Virus record (IMG/VR): IMGVR_UViG_3300044821_000065
Coordinates: 1 to 40,053 of that record
DNA: 40,053 nucleotides
Direction: 5' to 3' (one strand)
DNA from: a virus
In this document: one piece after another, positions 36,417 to 40,053 of the stretch
Numbering within the stretch: position 1 is the stretch's first letter
Layout of the letters: every line of letters begins with the position of its first letter
The notes under the pieces: generated by a model
Told to the model about the DNA's origin: nothing
The model's database searches: none
The model's input: only the letters and a program-made list of their open reading frames with translations
Made by a program: the position numbers and the translations under genes

Positions 36417-38576
36417 ATGCCAACGCAAATAAGACGTCGCAATACCCTGTATGGGTATCCCAATCCACAAGCTGGATTGCAACAAGAGCCAATCATAGAG
36501 CAAAGAGCTCCTACGACTGCCGATGCTGCAGAACTTGGTACAACCTGGGTAGATAACTCAGCGAGTGATTTCTACATTCTGACTAATTCAGATGGTGGCG
36601 TTAACACATGGACATCTACATCAGGTGGCGCTACAACACTTACCTCTCTTGTAGTCAATCCTGGCAATGCAACTATCACTGCCGGTGACCTTATTGTCTC
36701 TGCGGGCGATGTGACCGCAACAGCAGGCACTACCACGGTAGGAACCTTTGTAGCAGGGGCTTCTACTTTTGTAGGGGATATGTCGGTGACCGGTGATTCG
36801 GTGTTTAATGGAGACTTTGCCGTTACGGGTAATATTACCTTTACCGGTGACGTGGATATTACTGATACGTCATCTATTAGTCTTACCTCAACAAATAACG
36901 CTGTAGGCGCAATAACATTGCAAGCCAATGGTGGCCCTCTAGAAACAATTCTCATTGAATCTGCACAAGGTACCAGTGCTACTTCTGTTGACCTTGTGTC
37001 AGTTGCTGGTGGTATTACGTTGAATGCTGGATTAGCTTCAGTAAATGCTATCAACTTAACGACTGGTGCTACCGGTGGTATCACTGAAACATATGGTTCT
37101 GCGGGCATGGTAGTTACCGGTGCCAATGGTGCCTTTACCCTTTCTTCAGGTACAGGAACAATTGGTATCTCTGCTAACGCTGCTAATACTACGGTAAACG
37201 TGGCAACGGGAGCTGGCGTAAAGACGACAACGTTAGGGTCAACCAACACAACCTCTACCACAACGGTACAATCTGGTTCTGGCGCACTCAATGTCACAGC
37301 AACGGGCGGTGCATTAACAGTTAATAGCGGTGTAGGTGCTTTAGGTATCTCTACTGATGCGGCGGCTACCACAGTCTCACTGGCAACAGGAGCTGGAGCC
37401 AAGGCAGTAACGTTAGGATCCACAAACACAACATCATCTACAACCATCCAAGCTGGTAGTGGTGGTCTTACCTTTACTGGTACTAATGGCGCTATCACGC
37501 TTAATTCTGGTACGGGTACTATTGGTATCTCTACTGATGCTGCAGCTACCACGGTCAACGTGGCAACGGGAGCTGGTGTAAAGGCACTCACCTTAGGGTC
37601 AACCAATACAACATCAGCGACAACACTCCAATCAGGCAGCGGTGCACTTAATGTGACCTCTACCGGTGGCGCGCTTACTATCAATAGTGGCGTTGGTGCA
37701 TTAGGCATCTCTACTGATGCTTCTGCAACAGCGGTATCGGTGGGTACGGGCGCTGCAGTTAAGACAGTCATAGTAGGGTCAACCAATACAACTTCTACAA
37801 CGACATTGCGTTCCGGTTCTGGTGCGTTAAACGTAACAGCAACAGGCGGTGCTCTGACCATCAATAGCGGCGTAGGTGCTTTAGGTATTTCTACTGACGC
37901 GTCAGCGACTACGATATCAATTGGAACAGGCGCTGCGGTTAAGGGAGTCACCTTAGGTTCTACCAACTCAACCTCAGCAACTACAGTACAATCTGGTTCA
38001 GGTGCCCTTAATATTACGGGTACAACTGGTGCTATTACCTTAAACAGCGGCGGAGCAGTCAATAATGCTATAGCTTTATCTGCATCCAACGCTGCTGGTG
38101 GTGTGGATATATCTGCAGGAACAGGTGGTGTCCTCGTAGAAACATTAGGTGCTGGTAACATTCAGTTACTCGCTGGTTCTGGATCTAACGGTACGGGCGA
38201 CATCGTGCTCGATTCTGATGATATTATGACCCTTGATTCAGATGGCGTTCTTGAATTGAACTCTTCTGCAGGTGCTATATCTATCGGTAACGATGCGGTC
38301 GCTCAGAATATCAACATTGGTAGTGCTGGTGATCGTAGCATCTTGATCGGTAATAATACTGCAGGCACAGTGGTCATCCTGAACTCTCCCGATGGCGAAG
38401 GTATTACTTTACAGAATGCTGTACGTATCATCACCGGAGCAGGAAGCCCTAATACCGTGATCACCGCTCCCGCTGGTTCTTTATATTTAAGAACTGATCC
38501 AGCAGGTGCAACATCACGTCTGTATATCAATACAAACAGTGCGACTGCATGGACTAATATTACGTGTGCAGCATAA
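36417..38576 (+). CDS. Long tail fibre with five 60-residue repeats (719 aa)
   Basis: The N-terminal 50 residues (RRRNTLYGYPNPQAGLQQEP, then AELGTTWVDNSASDFYILTN) look like the tail-attachment end. The shaft is a Thr/Gly/Ser-rich beta repeat, including five exact-length 60-residue units encoded by 37141-38040 (motifs LGSTNTTS, QSGSGALNVTATGG, INSGVGALGISTDA). The last 180 residues change to a different beta repeat with a terminal SRLYINTNSATAWTNITC. No chaperone domain is seen, so folding may depend on partners. Its start is masked by a hairpin. Confidence 0.82.
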   Translation: MPTQIRRRNTLYGYPNPQAGLQQEPIIEQRAPTTADAAELGTTWVDNSASDFYILTNSDGGVNTWTSTSGGATTLTSLVVNPGNATITAGDLIVSAGDVTATAGTTTVGTFVAGASTFVGDMSVTGDSVFNGDFAVTGNITFTGDVDITDTSSISLTSTNNAVGAITLQANGGPLETILIESAQGTSATSVDLVSVAGGITLNAGLASVNAINLTTGATGGITETYGSAGMVVTGANGAFTLSSGTGTIGISANAANTTVNVATGAGVKTTTLGSTNTTSTTTVQSGSGALNVTATGGALTVNSGVGALGISTDAAATTVSLATGAGAKAVTLGSTNTTSSTTIQAGSGGLTFTGTNGAITLNSGTGTIGISTDAAATTVNVATGAGVKALTLGSTNTTSATTLQSGSGALNVTSTGGALTINSGVGALGISTDASATAVSVGTGAAVKTVIVGSTNTTSTTTLRSGSGALNVTATGGALTINSGVGALGISTDASATTISIGTGAAVKGVTLGSTNSTSATTVQSGSGALNITGTTGAITLNSGGAVNNAIALSASNAAGGVDISAGTGGVLVETLGAGNIQLLAGSGSNGTGDIVLDSDDIMTLDSDGVLELNSSAGAISIGNDAVAQNINIGSAGDRSILIGNNTAGTVVILNSPDGEGITLQNAVRIITGAGSPNTVITAPAGSLYLRTDPAGATSRLYINTNSATAWTNITCAA
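37141..38040 (+). repeat. Five tandem 180-bp units inside the fibre gene
   Basis: Marker segments recur at exactly 180-base spacing: the AAG beginning the KxxTLGST-type motif is at 37221, 37401, 37581, 37761 and 37941. Units are 37141-37320, 37321-37500, 37501-37680, 37681-37860 and 37861-38040, without insertions or deletions. Units 2, 4 and 5 share VGALGIS while 1 and 3 share TGTIGIS. Confidence 0.9.
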
Positions 38577-38591
38577 CTTAGATTCTATCTG

Positions 38592-38614
38592 TCCCCGTGG
38601 CCCATCTGCGGGGA
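38592..38614 (+). other. Hairpin before the first accessory fibre gene
   Basis: TCCCCG (38592-38597) pairs with CGGGGA (38609-38614), followed by ATCTAAAAAAGGAG, an A-tract and ribosome-binding site. It lacks a U-tract. It resembles the elements at 5032 and 26841. Confidence 0.55.
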
Positions 38615-38635
38615 TATCTAAAAAAGGAGATAGTA

Positions 38636-38968
38636 ATGCCAAAAAATATTGTAAAAGCGATACCAATCGCTGTAGTAGATGCAGCTACATTTGCTGGCAC
38701 ATATGTGCCTATTAATCCATTAGGGTTACCTGAAGCATGCTTTTCTTTGCGTATCCTCAATGATTCAGATCAGAATCTTGTGATTAGCTTTGATGGGATT
38801 GTTGATAATTTTATCATGCTCGATAATACCGAAATATTCTTGCCCTTTCAGAACTTCTCAAGCCCTAATAACCATGTATGTCAAATGCCTGTAGGCACGA
38901 AGATCTACGTCAAGGCATTGGCGGGTACTGGATTTGTAAGTCTGAGTGGCTTTTACCAACCAAATTAA
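38636..38968 (+). CDS. Small fibre-associated protein A (110 aa)
   Basis: ATG 38636 has AAAGGAGA upstream; a frame start at 38597 is inside the hairpin. It shares a pattern with its neighbour at 38978: GTY near residue 20, then LRI(L/S)N.(S/T)D.NL.ISF.GI, a polar loop, and a PVG(T/K).(I/L)YVKA strand. The product MPKNIVKAIPIAVVDAATFA begins with a short hydrophobic stretch but no cleavage signal. Probably a small beta-sandwich cap or adaptor on fibres. Confidence 0.7.
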   Translation: MPKNIVKAIPIAVVDAATFAGTYVPINPLGLPEACFSLRILNDSDQNLVISFDGIVDNFIMLDNTEIFLPFQNFSSPNNHVCQMPVGTKIYVKALAGTGFVSLSGFYQPN

Positions 38969-38977
38969 GGAGAGAGC

Positions 38978-39328
38978 ATGAATTTAATTAGTTCATCCCG
39001 TATAGAGTTTGAAGACCTGCGATCTCTTGCCTTTGGGGGTATATCAGGAACCTACGCAGCAGTTGGATTGCCCTTTGCCAATCCAATACGCTTGCTCAAG
39101 ATATCTAACTTCACCGATGCCAATTTGCTTATATCCTTCAACGGTATAGACAACAAGGATGTAGTAGCAGCCAATGGGTTTTGCCTTTATGACTACTGTT
39201 CTAATAGAGCAGAGCAAGCAGGCTACCTTGATCAGCCAGCTGGTAAGAGACTGTATGTAAAACAGGAGTCTGGTGCAGCTACTTCAGGTTCTGTGTATGT
39301 CACCGTAATCTACGCATCACAAGCATAA
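38978..39328 (+). CDS. Small fibre-associated protein B (116 aa), paralogue of A
   Basis: Begins MNLISSSRIEFEDLRSLAFG, then SGTYAAVGLPFANPIRLLKI and SNFTDANLLISFNGIDNKD, aligning with protein A. It ends YVKQESGAATSGSVYVTVIY. It is nine bases after its paralogue, with GGAGAG upstream. A tandem duplication of a beta-sandwich gene is the simplest origin, as the two are now well diverged. Both sit between large fibre genes. Confidence 0.7.
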   Translation: MNLISSSRIEFEDLRSLAFGGISGTYAAVGLPFANPIRLLKISNFTDANLLISFNGIDNKDVVAANGFCLYDYCSNRAEQAGYLDQPAGKRLYVKQESGAATSGSVYVTVIYASQA

Positions 39329-39338
39329 AGGAGTTACG

Positions 39339-40053
39339 ATGTCCCAAGCAGGAACCCTGAACAGAGGTATATTCCCACCAGGAACAGTGGTGGAGACAGT
39401 AACAGGCAATAGTGGAGGCCCCGTAGGGCCAGATCTTGATAACAATATAAATATAGTCGGTAGCGGTGTAGTCGATGTAACCGGTAACCCCGGTACCAAT
39501 ACGCTTACCGTGTCGGTTGATGGTACGGTGGCCACGCAGTTTACGACTGACTCAGGGGTAGCGGTACCCGTAGCAAACAACATAGATATCATAGGTGGTA
39601 CAGGTATAACTACCTCAGCCACTGGTGATACAATTGTTATTACCGCTTCAGGTGGGCCAACTGGCATCATACAACTTGAAGGTGACAACGGCGATACTGC
39701 TTCTGGTTCTTCAGTGAATATCCTCGGTGGTAATAGTATAACCACTGCAGGCGACAACGCTTCATCCATAACGATCAATGTGAGCGGGACTGATAATCAT
39801 GCCGTCCAGGTAGGAAACGCCCTTGGTAGTCTATCCTCGATTGCGGTAGGCACAACGGGACAGGTACTGACGGGTGTGACTGGTGGAGATCCTGTATTTG
39901 CAGCGCCGGCAGCAGCAAGTATAACCATAACTGGTGACAGTGGTGGTGGTCTGGTGGGTAGTAGCTTTACCTTTTCAGGTGGCTCTACAGGTATTACCTT
40001 CTCAGGAGCAGGAAGCACTGAAACGCTCACGGGTACCTTAGTTGTATCCAATG
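39339..40053 (+). CDS. Tail fibre protein, N-terminal part (continues at base 1)
   Basis: AAGGAG precedes ATG 39339. The first 238 residues are present: MSQAGTLNRGIFPPGTVVET, then Gly/Thr-rich beta structure with repeated NILGGNSITT-like and ITGDSGGGLVGS segments, ending TETLTGTLVVSN at the window edge. The same sequence order occurs in the fibre at 1202 (TGDSGGALTGS, ETLTGTLVVAN, then GGTGRATL). Continuing at base 2 after a two-base overlap gives the full 407-residue fibre. The gene start is ten bases after the previous stop. Confidence 0.85.
   Translation, partial: MSQAGTLNRGIFPPGTVVETVTGNSGGPVGPDLDNNINIVGSGVVDVTGNPGTNTLTVSVDGTVATQFTTDSGVAVPVANNIDIIGGTGITTSATGDTIVITASGGPTGIIQLEGDNGDTASGSSVNILGGNSITTAGDNASSITINVSGTDNHAVQVGNALGSLSSIAVGTTGQVLTGVTGGDPVFAAPAAASITITGDSGGGLVGSSFTFSGGSTGITFSGAGSTETLTGTLVVSN

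Noticed and set aside
37141-38040. Regular repeats as a CRISPR array
   Set aside because: The 180-base units are in-frame coding with similar content throughout. There are no short direct repeats with unique spacers.
36572-38161. A 529-codon open frame on the minus strand opposite the long fibre
   Set aside because: It mirrors the five 180-bp repeats and is rich in Val/Pro/Ala, the usual shadow of a Gly/Thr/Ser-rich gene. It has no ribosome-binding site and the plus frame is a clear fibre.
1-40053. A temperate lifestyle
   Set aside because: No integrase, excisionase, CI-type repressor or attachment-site pair was found. The divergent promoters alone are not sufficient evidence.

Overview
The window reads as an essentially complete genome of a lytic-type, short-tailed (podovirus-like) bacteriophage. 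It has a packaging ATPase, portal, scaffold and a P22/N4-gp56-type coat protein. After these come a head-tail adaptor, a tail hub, internal/ejection proteins and several fibre proteins. There is no tape-measure, tail-tube, sheath or baseplate gene. The two window ends fall inside one fibre gene: overlapping the last two bases (TG) with the first two restores an uninterrupted 407-codon frame across the junction. The molecule is therefore best read as circular, or circularly permuted, and opened in that gene. The host cannot be named from the sequence. A lipobox lipoprotein, several signal-peptide proteins and an M15-type endolysin suggest a bacterium with peptidoglycan, probably diderm. No integrase, tRNA, CRISPR array, DNA polymerase, helicase or primase was recognised, so replication must lean on the host.

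Layout: (1) 36417-40053 joined to 1-4983 is the fibre module. It holds four large repetitive fibre or receptor-binding proteins and two small paralogous accessory proteins, with a GIY-YIG homing endonuclease between two of the fibre genes. (2) 5089-5624 holds two small membrane or exported proteins. (3) 5767-8490, minus strand, is a tightly overlapping early operon of small proteins, including zinc-finger-like and membrane proteins and an ERF-like annealing protein. (4) 8526-8586 holds two back-to-back sigma70-type promoters that form the early divergent control region. (5) 8620-13453, plus strand, is the regulation and replication module: an HTH protein, a second ERF, a homologue of the RNA polymerase alpha-subunit C-terminal domain, SSB, a winged-helix replication initiator with an origin-like tract inside its gene, RusA, and a probable small terminase. 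(6) 13454-15480 holds lysis and small accessory genes, with a relic of a second endolysin 3' end. (7) 15603-35661 is the packaging, head, tail and ejection module, interrupted at 20703-21750 by a minus-strand cassette of membrane and secreted proteins. (8) 35594-36290, minus strand, holds a small two-helix membrane protein and an HNH endonuclease fused to a ribbon-helix-helix domain.

The most notable features are as follows. A compact (201-nt), ORF-less group I intron splits the major capsid gene; both splice sites are fixed by a P1 helix with a U-G pair and by an in-frame exon join. The phage encodes an alphaCTD homologue that keeps most DNA-contact residues. A probable origin with tandem TACCCGTA iterons lies inside the initiator gene. 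A palindrome sits inside the promoter of the HNH-RHH gene and suggests autoregulation. A hairpin appears to mask the ribosome-binding site of the first fibre gene. The genome carries two unlinked free-standing homing endonucleases plus the intron, so it is rich in selfish elements, while keeping a compact, translationally coupled gene order.
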